A model generated the notes under the pieces. It searched no databases. It was not told the DNA's origin and saw only the letters and a list, made by a program, of their open reading frames with translations. The position numbers were made by a program, and so were the translations under genes. A DNA stretch of 64,000 nt. Origin: Asticcacaulis sp. SL142. Its GTDB lineage: Bacteria > Pseudomonadota > Alphaproteobacteria > Caulobacterales > Caulobacteraceae. The stretch covers positions 948,501 to 1,012,500 of the forward strand of contig NZ_CP113061.1 in NCBI RefSeq assembly GCF_026625745.1. The letters are read 5' to 3'. This document shows positions 46,040-54,686 of the stretch, one piece after another (position 1 is the first letter of the stretch; every line of letters starts with the position of its first letter).

Positions 46040-47671
46040 TTAGAATTCGCTCCAGATGCGCGCCTGCACACGCAGGTTGTTTTCGATGTCTTCGATTACG
46101 GATTTACGGTTGGTCAGGGGGTGCGCCAAAAGCACCGAGGCGTTAAGCCGCTCCAGCGCCCGCACGGTAATACCCGCCCCAATGCTCGACAGATCCGTGG
46201 TCTCAGCCTGACCGGCCAGCGGCTTATAAATGCGCAGCGCCGCATCGTCGGCAAACGCAAACGCCCGCGCCTCGTTCAGCCATGTCCCCGCTTTTTTATG
46301 GAAGGATGGTGTATCGACCTGAAACTGCACCGAGATGCCGTCGTCGCCTAAGTCCTGGCTTTCATAAAAGGCACGGACACTATCAAGACCGCCCGCCGAG
46401 AACTGCTCGTTCGAGATCACCGGACGACCCGCAAACTGCATCGCCACCTTGGCACCCGCGCGCCAGTCATTGTCAAACTTGTGCCGGTAGCCCACGTCAG
46501 AGCGCAAAACGACCCAGTTGGCCTTGGCACCATAACGCTTAAGCGCAAACTCATTGTTAGTAGCGTCAAGTCCGCGCAGACCCAGATTGACCCCGACGCT
46601 GAAGTCAAAATCAAAATCCTCAGTCCGCTGCGACTGCGTGTACTGTACAGTCAGCGGAATATAGTCGATCGGCGTTTTGCCTGTGCTGTCTCCAAGAACC
46701 AGATCTTCCTTGAAGCTCTTGTAGTCGATACCCATCGTAATCTGATGCACCCGCGCCGTCTCGGCCTCGCCGGTGATCTTGGTGTAGATACCCCGCAGAC
46801 CAAAAATATCGCCCGACCCCAGAACATTGATCCCGCCCAGAGCGGCCACGTCGCTGTCTGAGTGAACGCCGTAGCCGACAATCGTCCACGGGGTGTCGCG
46901 GATAGGCGCCACATAGGAGGCCGATACCACCCACGATTCTTCCGGCTTCTCCGGTGTCACCTGGGCCTGCAGGTTCAGGCTATGGCCCATCTGGAACAGG
47001 TTGCCATAACTGATGCCGGCCGAAAGGCGCGCCCGCTTGGTGCGGCTTGACGCCCGGTCGTTGATCTCAATTGAGCCATGCAGCGGCAGCTTATCTTCGA
47101 CATTGATATCGACATCGACCGTGCCGGGCGTATCACCCGCCCGCAGTGTCGGCGTAACCATACGATCCGCCGACTTGTTGGCCCCGGCGATCTCGCTGGC
47201 CACATTCTTGTAGTTCGGCACGCCGCCCTCAGCCAATGACGGCAGTTGCGCCTTGATATCTTCCGGCGAGAAGTAACGGCTGTCATTAACCCGCAGACGC
47301 CCGACCTTCAGTTCAACCACCTCAAACCGGATAATCCCGCCCCGCACGTCCTGCTCAGGGATGCGCACATCAACCGTCTCAAAGCCCTTGGCGTGATAGG
47401 CCTTCATCAGCGCCAGACGCGCGGCCTCAACATCAGATACCTTCCGCTGCGGGCCCAGATACGGCAAAACCGCACCCTCAATATCCATCCGCGTCAGAAC
47501 CGTATTGCCTTCAATCCGGTAGTTCATAACGTCAAGACGACGATCATCATCTTCTGCAGAGGCCTCAGCTTCACCCACCGGCTCTGAAACCGCCTCCTGC
47601 GCCTGTACAGACACAGCCAAGCCACAGCCAAGCGCTATCGCACTGGCAAAAAGCCACTTATTCGAAAGCAT
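46040..47671 (-). CDS. TpsB / FhaC / ShlB-family outer-membrane transporter
   Basis: A 543-residue Omp85-superfamily transporter that exports the TpsA partner across the outer membrane. After the signal peptide (WLFASAIALGCGLAVSVQA) come POTRA-type domains (DVMNYRIEGNTVLTRMDIEG, EVVELKVGRLRVNDSRYFSP) and the 16-strand barrel with the TpsB motif LRGLDATNNEF and the VRAFYESQDLGDDG segment (VRGY-type loop), ending in WSEF. GAGGG 7 bases upstream of ATG supports the start. It is the first gene of the long minus-strand secretion operon and lies 58 bp before the ExbB-like gene. Confidence 0.93.
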   Translation of the reverse strand: MLSNKWLFASAIALGCGLAVSVQAQEAVSEPVGEAEASAEDDDRRLDVMNYRIEGNTVLTRMDIEGAVLPYLGPQRKVSDVEAARLALMKAYHAKGFETVDVRIPEQDVRGGIIRFEVVELKVGRLRVNDSRYFSPEDIKAQLPSLAEGGVPNYKNVASEIAGANKSADRMVTPTLRAGDTPGTVDVDINVEDKLPLHGSIEINDRASSRTKRARLSAGISYGNLFQMGHSLNLQAQVTPEKPEESWVVSASYVAPIRDTPWTIVGYGVHSDSDVAALGGINVLGSGDIFGLRGIYTKITGEAETARVHQITMGIDYKSFKEDLVLGDSTGKTPIDYIPLTVQYTQSQRTEDFDFDFSVGVNLGLRGLDATNNEFALKRYGAKANWVVLRSDVGYRHKFDNDWRAGAKVAMQFAGRPVISNEQFSAGGLDSVRAFYESQDLGDDGISVQFQVDTPSFHKKAGTWLNEARAFAFADDAALRIYKPLAGQAETTDLSSIGAGITVRALERLNASVLLAHPLTNRKSVIEDIENNLRVQARIWSEF

Positions 47672-48045
47672 TCAAGAACCCTCGGAGTAGAATTAAATAA
47701 AAAAGATGAGCGTCCTAAATGAAACCCCAACAGGACAACCCCAAACTCCGCTCAATTACAATATTACCTTGAAGTATTTATGACAACTCAAAAATATATT
47801 AAATAAATCAATAGTTTAAAATTAAACACGACAGATAAAATCCATGAATAAATCCATGAAGTGATTAAAAACATACAATGTCAGCAAAGCAGATCCACGC
47901 AAATACACGCAAAACAGATATCGCGATCTCGTCACTTACTTAATGAAACAGAGCCACTTAATGTCGAACATATTAATGACGACGCAGCTTCTGAAAACCG
48001 CACATCGCTCTGATATTTTTTTTGACGGCTAGTCATTCAGACAAC
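47672..48045 (-). promoter_or_regulatory. AT-rich promoter region of the secretion operon
   Basis: About 370 bp of markedly AT-rich DNA without an ORF worth calling, between the terminator of the sigma-FecR operon and tpsB. It is the natural site for the promoter recognised by the neighbouring ECF sigma factor. I cannot name the -35/-10 elements with confidence. A near-duplicate word AATCCATGAA occurs twice around 47840-47860. Confidence 0.5.
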
Positions 48046-48081
48046 AAAAAGCCATATCGACACGCGCGTGCGGATATGGCT
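48046..48081 (-). terminator. Rho-independent terminator after FecR (second copy)
   Basis: On the minus strand AGCCATATC and GATATGGCT form a stem around a GC-rich loop, followed by TTTTTGTTGT. It ends the sigma-FecR transcript and separates it from the secretion operon. Confidence 0.85.
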
Positions 48082-48122
48082 CTAACAATCAGGTAATTTC
48101 GCCAGAAGGCTCCGCTCAACAA

Positions 48123-49103
48123 CTAGCCCGGATTATCGGACAGATTCATCCCGGATTCGGTTTCGGTAAATGTCAGACCGTGAATACCGGCGACAGTCTC
48201 AGCAAACCGGCGGGTTTCATCAACACGAAACACACCACTAAGTCTGGTTCCATCCACCGCCTGAGTATCAAGGTGGATATCTTTTGTGCTGTAGCGATTC
48301 ATTTCCGCGATAGCGGCCCGCAGTGGCGTTTCATCCAGAATAAGCTGACCATTGCGCCAGGCGGTTACGACTTCCAGCCTGGGTCGATCCAGTTCAACGG
48401 ACTGATTGTCGGCTCTTCGGAACCGCTGCCCCGGTGACAGCGAAACCTTGTCAAGGCCATTATCTTTACGGGTAACATCAACTACACCCGACAACAGGGT
48501 AACTTCAACCCGCTCATTATCACGACGCACAACAAAGGACGTCCCCACAGCGCGAATATACTCCTGCGCTGCGGCGACTATAAAAGGGCGATCAGGGTCG
48601 TGAGCCACATCAAAAAGCGCCTCACCTTGAACCATTTCGATCCTGCGCTCGCCCCGACTGTAGCGTACTTTAAAAACAGTATCTGTATTCAGGATGATGC
48701 GGGTACCATCCGCCAACCGGGCAAGCTTTTGCTCGCCCACGGCAGTCTTATAGGTCGGCGCGTGCAGCAGCCAGCCCACCCCAACCGAAGCCATAGCCGC
48801 ACAGGCCGCAATTGCGATGGTCGCAAATTGGCGCCGCGTCACCGCGAAATTTAACTTATGAATCGAAGCGCGCTGGGTATCAGTTTTCCAGTCAGGCGCT
48901 ATCCGCCCAAGTTCATCCCAGATTTGCTGGCTTTCAGTATATGCGGACATGTGATCATCGTTTTCAGCAACCCACCCATCAAGCAGACGTAAGCAATCAC
49001 GGCCGCCGTCATGTTTACGAACCGTCAGTAAAGCTGCCTGAGCTCTTATGCGCAATTTTTCCTCATCCTCTAGTTGAGTTGATGCCCTGTGCCTCTTTAC
49101 CAT
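48123..49103 (-). CDS. FecR-family anti-sigma / sigma regulator (second copy)
   Basis: A 326-residue FecR protein: cytoplasmic N-terminal domain (about 1-85, with a DRLLDGWVAENDDHMSAY-like pattern), a membrane helix (FATIAIAACAAMASVGVGWLL, about 93-113), a periplasmic FecR core (AVGEQKLARLADGTRIILNT, RAVGTSFVVRRDNERVEVTL) and a C-terminal DUF4974-like part (LDETPLRAAIAEMNRYSTKD). It overlaps the sigma gene by 7 bp. No STN-bearing TonB receptor lies nearby inside the island; the only STN domain there is on the exoprotein, which makes that the likely signalling partner. Confidence 0.92.
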   Translation of the reverse strand: MVKRHRASTQLEDEEKLRIRAQAALLTVRKHDGGRDCLRLLDGWVAENDDHMSAYTESQQIWDELGRIAPDWKTDTQRASIHKLNFAVTRRQFATIAIAACAAMASVGVGWLLHAPTYKTAVGEQKLARLADGTRIILNTDTVFKVRYSRGERRIEMVQGEALFDVAHDPDRPFIVAAAQEYIRAVGTSFVVRRDNERVEVTLLSGVVDVTRKDNGLDKVSLSPGQRFRRADNQSVELDRPRLEVVTAWRNGQLILDETPLRAAIAEMNRYSTKDIHLDTQAVDGTRLSGVFRVDETRRFAETVAGIHGLTFTETESGMNLSDNPG

Positions 49104-49579
49104 CCGTCCATCCAGTTCATCAGGAAGAGTATCCCCTTAGCCAGCCGCTTCTCAACTGCGCTCACACTCAGATTATGCCTGTCGGCTATGGAGGCTACAC
49201 TCATGCCTTCCACCCTTTGCGCCCGTAACATCTGCCGCGTCAATGGATCGAGAGCCGCAAAACCGTCATTCAACCTCTCTAGACGCCTACGGGTAGCGTA
49301 AACCTCATCCGGTCGTGGAGATTTATCTACGATTACGAAATCTTCGATCGGACCGGCCACAATACCGGAACGCTTTCGCCGCCTGACCCTGTCAATTGAC
49401 AAATTGATAGCCGTGCGGACAAGGAACCCTTCAGGTTTGCTAACTTCATTTTCCTGACGATAAATTTCCAGACGCTGATACGCATCCTGAATAAGATCGT
49501 CAGCGTCATGAGGGGATACGCCACGCCTGGACAATACCCTTCTCAGATGTCTGATCATGTTTTTTACGGATGAGTCCAT
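49097..49579 (-). CDS. FecI-like ECF sigma factor (second copy)
   Basis: A 160-residue ECF sigma factor with region 2 (HDADDLIQDAYQRLEIYRQ, the DxxQ-type core) and region 4 (LTRQMLRAQRVEGMSVASIA, HNLSVSAVEKRLAKGI). It lacks any membrane segment. It is the first gene of a two-gene operon with FecR; the downstream secretion operon on the same strand is the probable target. It differs clearly from the sigma factor at 6674-7273, so the two systems are not a recent duplication. Confidence 0.92.
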   Translation of the reverse strand: MDSSVKNMIRHLRRVLSRRGVSPHDADDLIQDAYQRLEIYRQENEVSKPEGFLVRTAINLSIDRVRRRKRSGIVAGPIEDFVIVDKSPRPDEVYATRRRLERLNDGFAALDPLTRQMLRAQRVEGMSVASIADRHNLSVSAVEKRLAKGILFLMNWMDGW

Positions 49580-49811
49580 CTGGTTCCCGGATCGAGGCCA
49601 AAAAAACTGGCTTGCCGCTATCCGGCAGAAAAATCACAGGTTTATGTAAACCAAATGACAATTAAAACAGAGACGCCTGAACGCATCAAAACCGTAAAAA
49701 GAATGTGTGATTCGCGAATTGTTTTTATGCAGGACGACGAGATGGTATCGCGCGTTAGCAAACACTTTTAACTTGTAGAACTCCCGTAGGACATGCCGTG
49801 TAAGACTATCG

Positions 49812-50040
49812 AGGTGTTCCTAGAATTGTAGACGCTTTCCTTGTTGCAAAACTTAAACAAGGACAGTTACAGATGAGGATGGGACCCAGGTTTCGTAAGC
49901 GTTTAAAAAGGACGCGGTGATGCAAGTTGTTGTCCGTGGCGATGCGCTCAAAGAGGTCGCTAAGATTGGGAACCGGGACGAAGTCACTTTAACACGTGGC
50001 GCGCTGAGTTTTCGAAGCCCACAAAGATCATGCGCGAAGA
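49812..50040 (+). mobile_element. IS3-family orfA remnant with several frameshifts
   Basis: Reading three frames in turn recovers an IS3-type OrfA: MRMGPRF near 49873, then DAVMQVVVRGDALKEVAK from about 49914, LGTGTKSL near 49970, and TWRAEFSKPTKIMREDDAV to about 50044. At least three small indels break the frame. The upstream ~45 bp resemble those before the remnant at 24400. No orfB or right end is visible. The remaining stretch from 50045 to 50690 holds no gene I can support. Confidence 0.7.
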
Positions 50041-50689
50041 TGACGCAGTGTCCTCGTACTTCGCGGGAGAGTCTCGGTGAAATTCGCCGCGCAACCCGTT
50101 TTAACCGCTACCTTCCACAAGTTCCCGTGCACGGGAGCGTCCCCTCGACAGGGCCGCAGAACCGACAAATCCGCTATCTTGCTTGCCCCGGCCGCAAGGC
50201 CAGAGTGCGCGTGTAGTGCTTGGATTGTCCGTTCAGACACGACCGAAAGCCTGTGCCGAAATGCCGAGCACGTAGTAACGCATGAGCCTGTCGAAAGGAT
50301 GCTGAAATATAACGGAAACTATCTCGTGGACAAATGCGGACCAGGTGAAGTAAAATGACTTGATCATCCCAATTTATACAGAAAAGAACTGCCCGATTAG
50401 TAAAACAAGATAAAAGCAGTGCCTCCGATATCGGCTAAGTCACTGTCTGCACATCGCTTTTTATGGATGTTCGAATTGGCGGCAAGAGGCAATACCGCTT
50501 AACCGATTGAAAGCTCGAATGTTTTTCAGCCTCCCAACCAAAATGGTCATTGTAGGGTCTCTAAAGTAGGCTTGCTCTGCGCGCCCGCCCTGGCCTTGTT
50601 GGGGGCCGGGCGGCCGCTCTAACTTCGGCCGAACGGCGGGTTCGGGGGATGTAAGGGCTATCTCGCATCTTCAGAGGTAACGGTATCTT

Positions 50690-50708
50690 GGCTCCTGACC
50701 AAGGAGCC
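50690..50708 (+). promoter_or_regulatory. Hairpin masking the ribosome-binding site of the HTH gene
   Basis: GGCTCCT and AGGAGCC form perfect 7-bp arms around 5 bases; the right arm contains the AGGAG ribosome-binding site 5 bases before the ATG at 50712. If formed in RNA it would hide the site, or as DNA it may be an operator for the encoded protein. Confidence 0.55.
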
Positions 50709-50711
50709 GAC

Positions 50712-50993
50712 ATGCCTTTCAACGCCGCAGACAAAATCGCATATCGTATTGATGAAGCCGTGAAGGCATCGGGCCTTGGTCGCTCGTTCCTGTATGAGAA
50801 AATGGCTGAGGGTAGATTGCGGTCTGTAAAGGTTGGTGGCCGCCGTCTGATCCTGCGTAGTGACCTGCTCGATTTCCTCAATCAAGGCGGCGAGCCAAAG
50901 CCGTCGCTTCAAGCCCCCTCGCCGTTCGCTCCAGAGGGTAAAGTCGGGTTGCCAGCTTATCAGCTAGAATTGCCGCTCAAGCCCCGTAGATAG
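50712..50993 (+). CDS. Small helix-turn-helix protein, excisionase/AlpA-like
   Basis: 93 residues. The first 60 form a MerR/excisionase-type helix-turn-helix (YRIDEAVKASGLGRSFLYEK, AEGRLRSVKVGGRRLILRSD, LLDFLNQGG), a fold found in Xis and AlpA proteins of integrated elements. The tail is proline-rich and has no known domain. The start at 50712 is decided by AAGGAG 5 bases upstream; an ATG further up would put the ribosome-binding site inside the gene. It stands alone on the plus strand of the island and may control excision, though it is far from the integrase. Confidence 0.8.
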   Translation: MPFNAADKIAYRIDEAVKASGLGRSFLYEKMAEGRLRSVKVGGRRLILRSDLLDFLNQGGEPKPSLQAPSPFAPEGKVGLPAYQLELPLKPRR

Positions 50994-51109
50994 GGCACCA
51001 TGGCCTAATTATTGATCCTCGCCAAGCCAACGCAACGGTACTATTTGAAAGCGGTAGCCCACGCCCGGCTCAGGTGCTAGACTCTGGTATCAACGCTTCG
51101 GGATTCTCT

Positions 51110-51615
51110 ATGCTGACGGATCGGCTTTCTCACTTGCCAGACACCAAACGCCGCGAACTTGAACGAGTGGTGCAGGTGCTGTTCGACGAGTTCGAGGACG
51201 CCACCAAGTCAAAGCTATCCGACAAGAAGAAGCTGGGCCGTATCCTCAAAGTCATCCTGTTCGGCTCTTATGCCCGTGGCGACTGGGTTGAAGACCGACT
51301 GTCGGGTTACCGCTCTGATTATGATCTTTTGATCATCGTCAACAGTCACCACTTCACTGATCTGCACGAATATTGGGCTAAGGCTGACGAGCATTTCATC
51401 CGAGAACTCACTGTCACCCAGCATATCAAGACGCCGGTAAACTTCATCGTTCACAGTCTCGAAGACGTCAACGACCAACTGGCCAAAGGCAGACCCTTCT
51501 TCTCAGACATCGCCCGCGACGGCATCATGCTTTATGAGGCACCGGGCCACCCTCTGGCTAAGTCAAAGCCGCTGACGGATGATGAGATCAAAGCCGAAGC
51601 GCAGGGTTACTTTGA
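51110..51615 (+). pseudogene. Nucleotidyltransferase-domain protein, 3' end lost to a deletion/IS junction
   Basis: About 168 residues of a MNT/polymerase-beta-type nucleotidyltransferase: the signature GSYARGDWVED and YRSDYDLLIIV carry the catalytic GS and DxD. Relatives have a HEPN domain after this region and act in toxin-antitoxin or antiphage modules. Here the natural reading ends at about KAEAQGYFDQW; beyond that base the DNA belongs to a transposase gene read in the next frame, so the C-terminal part is gone. The annotated frame runs on to 51706 with unrelated residues. ATG 51110 is preferred; a GTG at 51074 is possible. Confidence 0.8.
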
Positions 51616-52794
51616 TCAGTGGCTTACTGCTTCGGCATCCGATCTGAGCGTCGGCTGTGCGAAGAGGTTCATCTCAATCTGGCTTATCGCTGGTTCTGTC
51701 GATTAGGCCTGGACGGCGATGTGCCGGATCATTCGACCTTCTCCAAGAATAGACACGGGCGCTTCCGAGATAGCGACCTCTTGCGCGAGCTATTCGAGAT
51801 GACGGTGCAACGTTGTATCGATGAAGGCCTCGTCGGTGGCGACGGCTTTGCCGCCGATGCCAGTTTGATTAAGGTTGACGCCAATAAGCAGCGGTCTGCG
51901 GCCGCAGCCGATGAAGTCGACTGGCAAGGCCTGGCGGCAACACGCCGTTCGGTACAGGAATATCTTGATGTGTTAGATGATACCGCCTGGGGCGCGGCCA
52001 GCGAGACCAAACCGAAGTTCGTGTCAAAGTCTGATCCGGCCGCACAATGGACGGGCGCCATGAAGGGCTTAGCTTTCTTCGCATACGCCACCAACTATCT
52101 GATCGATCTGAAGCATGCCGTCATTGTCGATGTCGAGGCTACACGGGCAATACGACAGGCCGAAGTCGGGGCCGTGCGCACCATGATTGACAGGGTCGAT
52201 GAGCGTTTCGGTCTCTATCCGGAGAGGCCGGCTGCGGACACGGCTTACGGATCAGCCGAGATGCTGGGCTGGCTTGTGTATGAGAAAGGTATCGAACCGC
52301 ACATCCCGGTGTTCGATAAGTCCCAAAGGGAAGACGGTACGTTCAGCCGCGCCGACTTCGTGTACGACCACGAAAACGATCTCTACCGCTGTCCCGGCGG
52401 CAAGGCACTGCGATCGAGCCAGCGAACCCGCGGTCCAACGATCGATGAAGATGGTGTGATACGCTATCGCGCGAGTAAGATGGATTGCAGTGCGTGCGAG
52501 CTAAAACCACGGTGCTGTCCAAATACGCCGATCCGCAAGGTGCCGCGATCTATCTATGAAGGCGCGCGTGACATGGCCAGAGACATCGCCGGAACGGACG
52601 CCTATGTGACATCCAGGCGAGAACGGAAGAAGGTCGAGATGCTGTTTGCTCACCTGAAACGGATTCTAAGGCTCGACCGGCTGCGCTTGCGCGGCCCGAA
52701 TGGTGCCAGAGATGAGTTCCTTCTGGCAGCCACAGCCCAAAACCTGAGAAAACTGGCCAAGGTGCTGCCAATACGGCACCCTCAACCCGCCTGA
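51616..52794 (+). pseudogene. 5'-truncated IS1182/IS5-like DDE transposase
   Basis: About 390 residues from AYCFGIRSERRLCEEVHLNL onward, with a DUF772-like N-terminal part (LAYRWFCRLGLDGDVPDHST), DDE-type acidic residues (DGFAADASLIK, AADTAYGSAEM, RRERKKVEMLFAHLKR) and a cysteine cluster (CSACELKPRCCP). The normal first ~60 residues and the left end of the IS are absent; the gene is joined directly to the nucleotidyltransferase gene. The right end probably lies near 52850-52870, where GACTTTTTCAACA resembles IS terminal repeats. Confidence 0.85.
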
Positions 52795-52941
52795 GAGAGC
52801 GGTCGCCACGCCCGAGCGACAACCCGAATGATATCAAGGCGACTACAAAACGACTTTTTCAACAATATCCGCCAACATCAGAACTAAACACCTAAATTTT
52901 CACCAGTCATTAGCGGCAAATGGCAGCTTTACTTCAAACAC

Positions 52942-53394
52942 CTATTCGTTAAACTGTGAGAGTGCCGCAAAAATCTCTTCGTCCGACAAGCCGCTCAAAT
53001 CCGGGTCGAACAGTTTCAGCGCACCCTTACAAGGATGGGGATGCGGCAAACGAACCGGTTTTGACAAGATCCAGCCATGTAGATCGTAATTGTGCGGAAA
53101 CGGCGAGAAGTCGAGATGGCGCTCCGCCCAAGATGTGAACAATCTCTGGGTCACGAGCCGTATATCGCCGAGGTCGACAAGGCCGATGATTCCGCCCGTA
53201 AACAGATCTCCGAGTCCGAAACGGCTATTTGCCTGTTCATCGATTTTCAACCCCGTGTGCAGCCAGACCGGACCACGATAACTGTCTGTCCAACTGCGCA
53301 GCTCGATGTCCTTACGTCCGGCCGCGATAAGCTCCGCCCACGGCTGGCGAATACTCAATGCGGGTGCCTTGCGAAGCGTTTCGATGGTAACCAT
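52942..53394 (-). CDS. ASCH-domain protein, last gene of the gasdermin/QueC-like operon
   Basis: 150 residues with an ASCH (PUA-like) fold: ALSIRQPWAELIAAGRKDIE, LRSWTDSYRGPVWLHTG and GIIGLVDLGDIRLV are the family hallmarks. ASCH proteins bind RNA or modified nucleotides; E. coli YqfB is an amidohydrolase of N4-acetylcytidine. The start at 53394 (MVTIETL) is supported by GAGGG 7 bases upstream and lies 10 bp after the QueC-like stop, so the gene belongs to the operon. A role in processing a nucleobase-amide is a speculation from this context. Confidence 0.85.
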   Translation of the reverse strand: MVTIETLRKAPALSIRQPWAELIAAGRKDIELRSWTDSYRGPVWLHTGLKIDEQANSRFGLGDLFTGGIIGLVDLGDIRLVTQRLFTSWAERHLDFSPFPHNYDLHGWILSKPVRLPHPHPCKGALKLFDPDLSGLSDEEIFAALSQFNE

Positions 53395-53404
53395 GGCTAT
53401 ACCC

Positions 53405-54685
53405 TCACGGAAACTGCTTGGAAAACTCGGTGGCGAAGCGAGAATAGAGCGACTGGAGCTCATCCCATGTCCCCGTCTCTGGGTCTATGTCGATGGCGTT
53501 CGCGCTCATCGCCCGCCTGAAGGTCGGCCCATCCTGTGTTGCCAACACGATTTCAGCAAAACGTTTCATGGCGTCGAGATTATAGGTGAAGCTCCGCGGA
53601 TCAACGCCGCTGGAGTTGGCTATTTTCGGCGGATGGCTGGGGTCGTAAACATAATCCGTGTCACCGAAAGCCGCTCGCCGCACGAGACAAGGCACGCAAA
53701 TCCCGCAATGCCGACGGGGTGTTTTGTCAATGGCGCCGGAGCCAAAGCGAACAGGCACCCTTACGTAGTGAAAATACCAGCAACTGTCGGTTCCTTTGAG
53801 AAGCGCGTCCGCCTTTCCTGACAAGTTTTGGCGGCACACCTCAACCTCCTCGCCCTTGGTCATGTCCTTGAAGGGGTTTTCAATGGTGAGATTTAGACCG
53901 ATAGCACCCACGAGTTCACCGAACAGGCGGTGCGTCCTGGGGTGGGCATGACGTGTGGTGAAGTAGCTTGCGGCCGGTGTGACCGCCCGCGCCATGACGC
54001 CATTTTCGAACTGGAGCAGCCGATCGGCATCAAAACTGCGCGCGACAATCGCGCCAAAGGTCAGAAAAAGGAACGAACGGTAGGATAAGGCTCCATTTCC
54101 CCGCCGTTCGTTCCGGACCCGCCATACCGCGCGCATCTGAGAGGGCTTTTCGAATCCAAGGGAACTGGCGATATCCTTCTGGATATTGCTGTTCAGCGTG
54201 TAGAAGCTAGCCAGCCGGACCGAACTGGCTTGAGACATCAGTCCGGAAAGCCCACAGGTCGAGTCCATGCCACCGGAATTCAGCACAATGGTTCTCGCCC
54301 TGTCCGTAACGGTTTTGGCTGCGGTTCGTACAGATGCCGTCGATTGGACGAATGATACGCGCCAATCGATGCCCCCCATCCAACGCAAAAGGCTGGCCAC
54401 CTTATCCGCCTGACCTGCCCAGAAAGCCGGGTCGCGCACGGGCAATGTCGCGTCAATAAGCCTTACTCTATTGGACTCGGCTTTCTTGCGCTGATCACGC
54501 TCAAGAAAATGAACGGCTATGGCGATGTCGAGCAGATCACTCTCGCGCTCGCTGATAGGAACGGGTCCAAACGGCCCCGGAATATCGATCTTGATGTCTC
54601 CATCGAGATCAAAGTCGATATCGTAGGTGGGATGACCATTCGCGGAACGCTCGGTCGTTACCGTCGCAAACACCGGTGCCGTCAT
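53405..54685 (-). CDS. QueC-like PP-loop ATPase (QatC / Cap9-like)
   Basis: 426 residues, much longer than housekeeping QueC (about 230). An N-terminal extension of about 130 residues precedes the PP-loop SGGMDST (137-143), where ATP is bound. The C-terminal zinc site is QueC-like: Cys302, then HCGICVPC with Cys327, 330 and 333. QueC makes 7-cyano-7-deazaguanine; long QueC homologues in Qat (QatC) and type IV CBASS (Cap9) are reported to attach a deazaguanine to the N-terminal glycine of a partner. The start follows the TAA of the glycine-rich gene by one base, with GAGGG 6 bases upstream. The Met-Gly partner next door fits the defence role rather than queuosine synthesis. Confidence 0.85.
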   Translation of the reverse strand: MTAPVFATVTTERSANGHPTYDIDFDLDGDIKIDIPGPFGPVPISERESDLLDIAIAVHFLERDQRKKAESNRVRLIDATLPVRDPAFWAGQADKVASLLRWMGGIDWRVSFVQSTASVRTAAKTVTDRARTIVLNSGGMDSTCGLSGLMSQASSVRLASFYTLNSNIQKDIASSLGFEKPSQMRAVWRVRNERRGNGALSYRSFLFLTFGAIVARSFDADRLLQFENGVMARAVTPAASYFTTRHAHPRTHRLFGELVGAIGLNLTIENPFKDMTKGEEVEVCRQNLSGKADALLKGTDSCWYFHYVRVPVRFGSGAIDKTPRRHCGICVPCLVRRAAFGDTDYVYDPSHPPKIANSSGVDPRSFTYNLDAMKRFAEIVLATQDGPTFRRAMSANAIDIDPETGTWDELQSLYSRFATEFSKQFP

Positions 54686-54686
54686 C

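Noticed and set aside
53405..54685. Housekeeping queC for queuosine synthesis
   Set aside because: It is about 200 residues longer than QueC, has no queD/queE neighbours, and is translationally coupled to a Gly-rich protein and CHAT/gasdermin genes.
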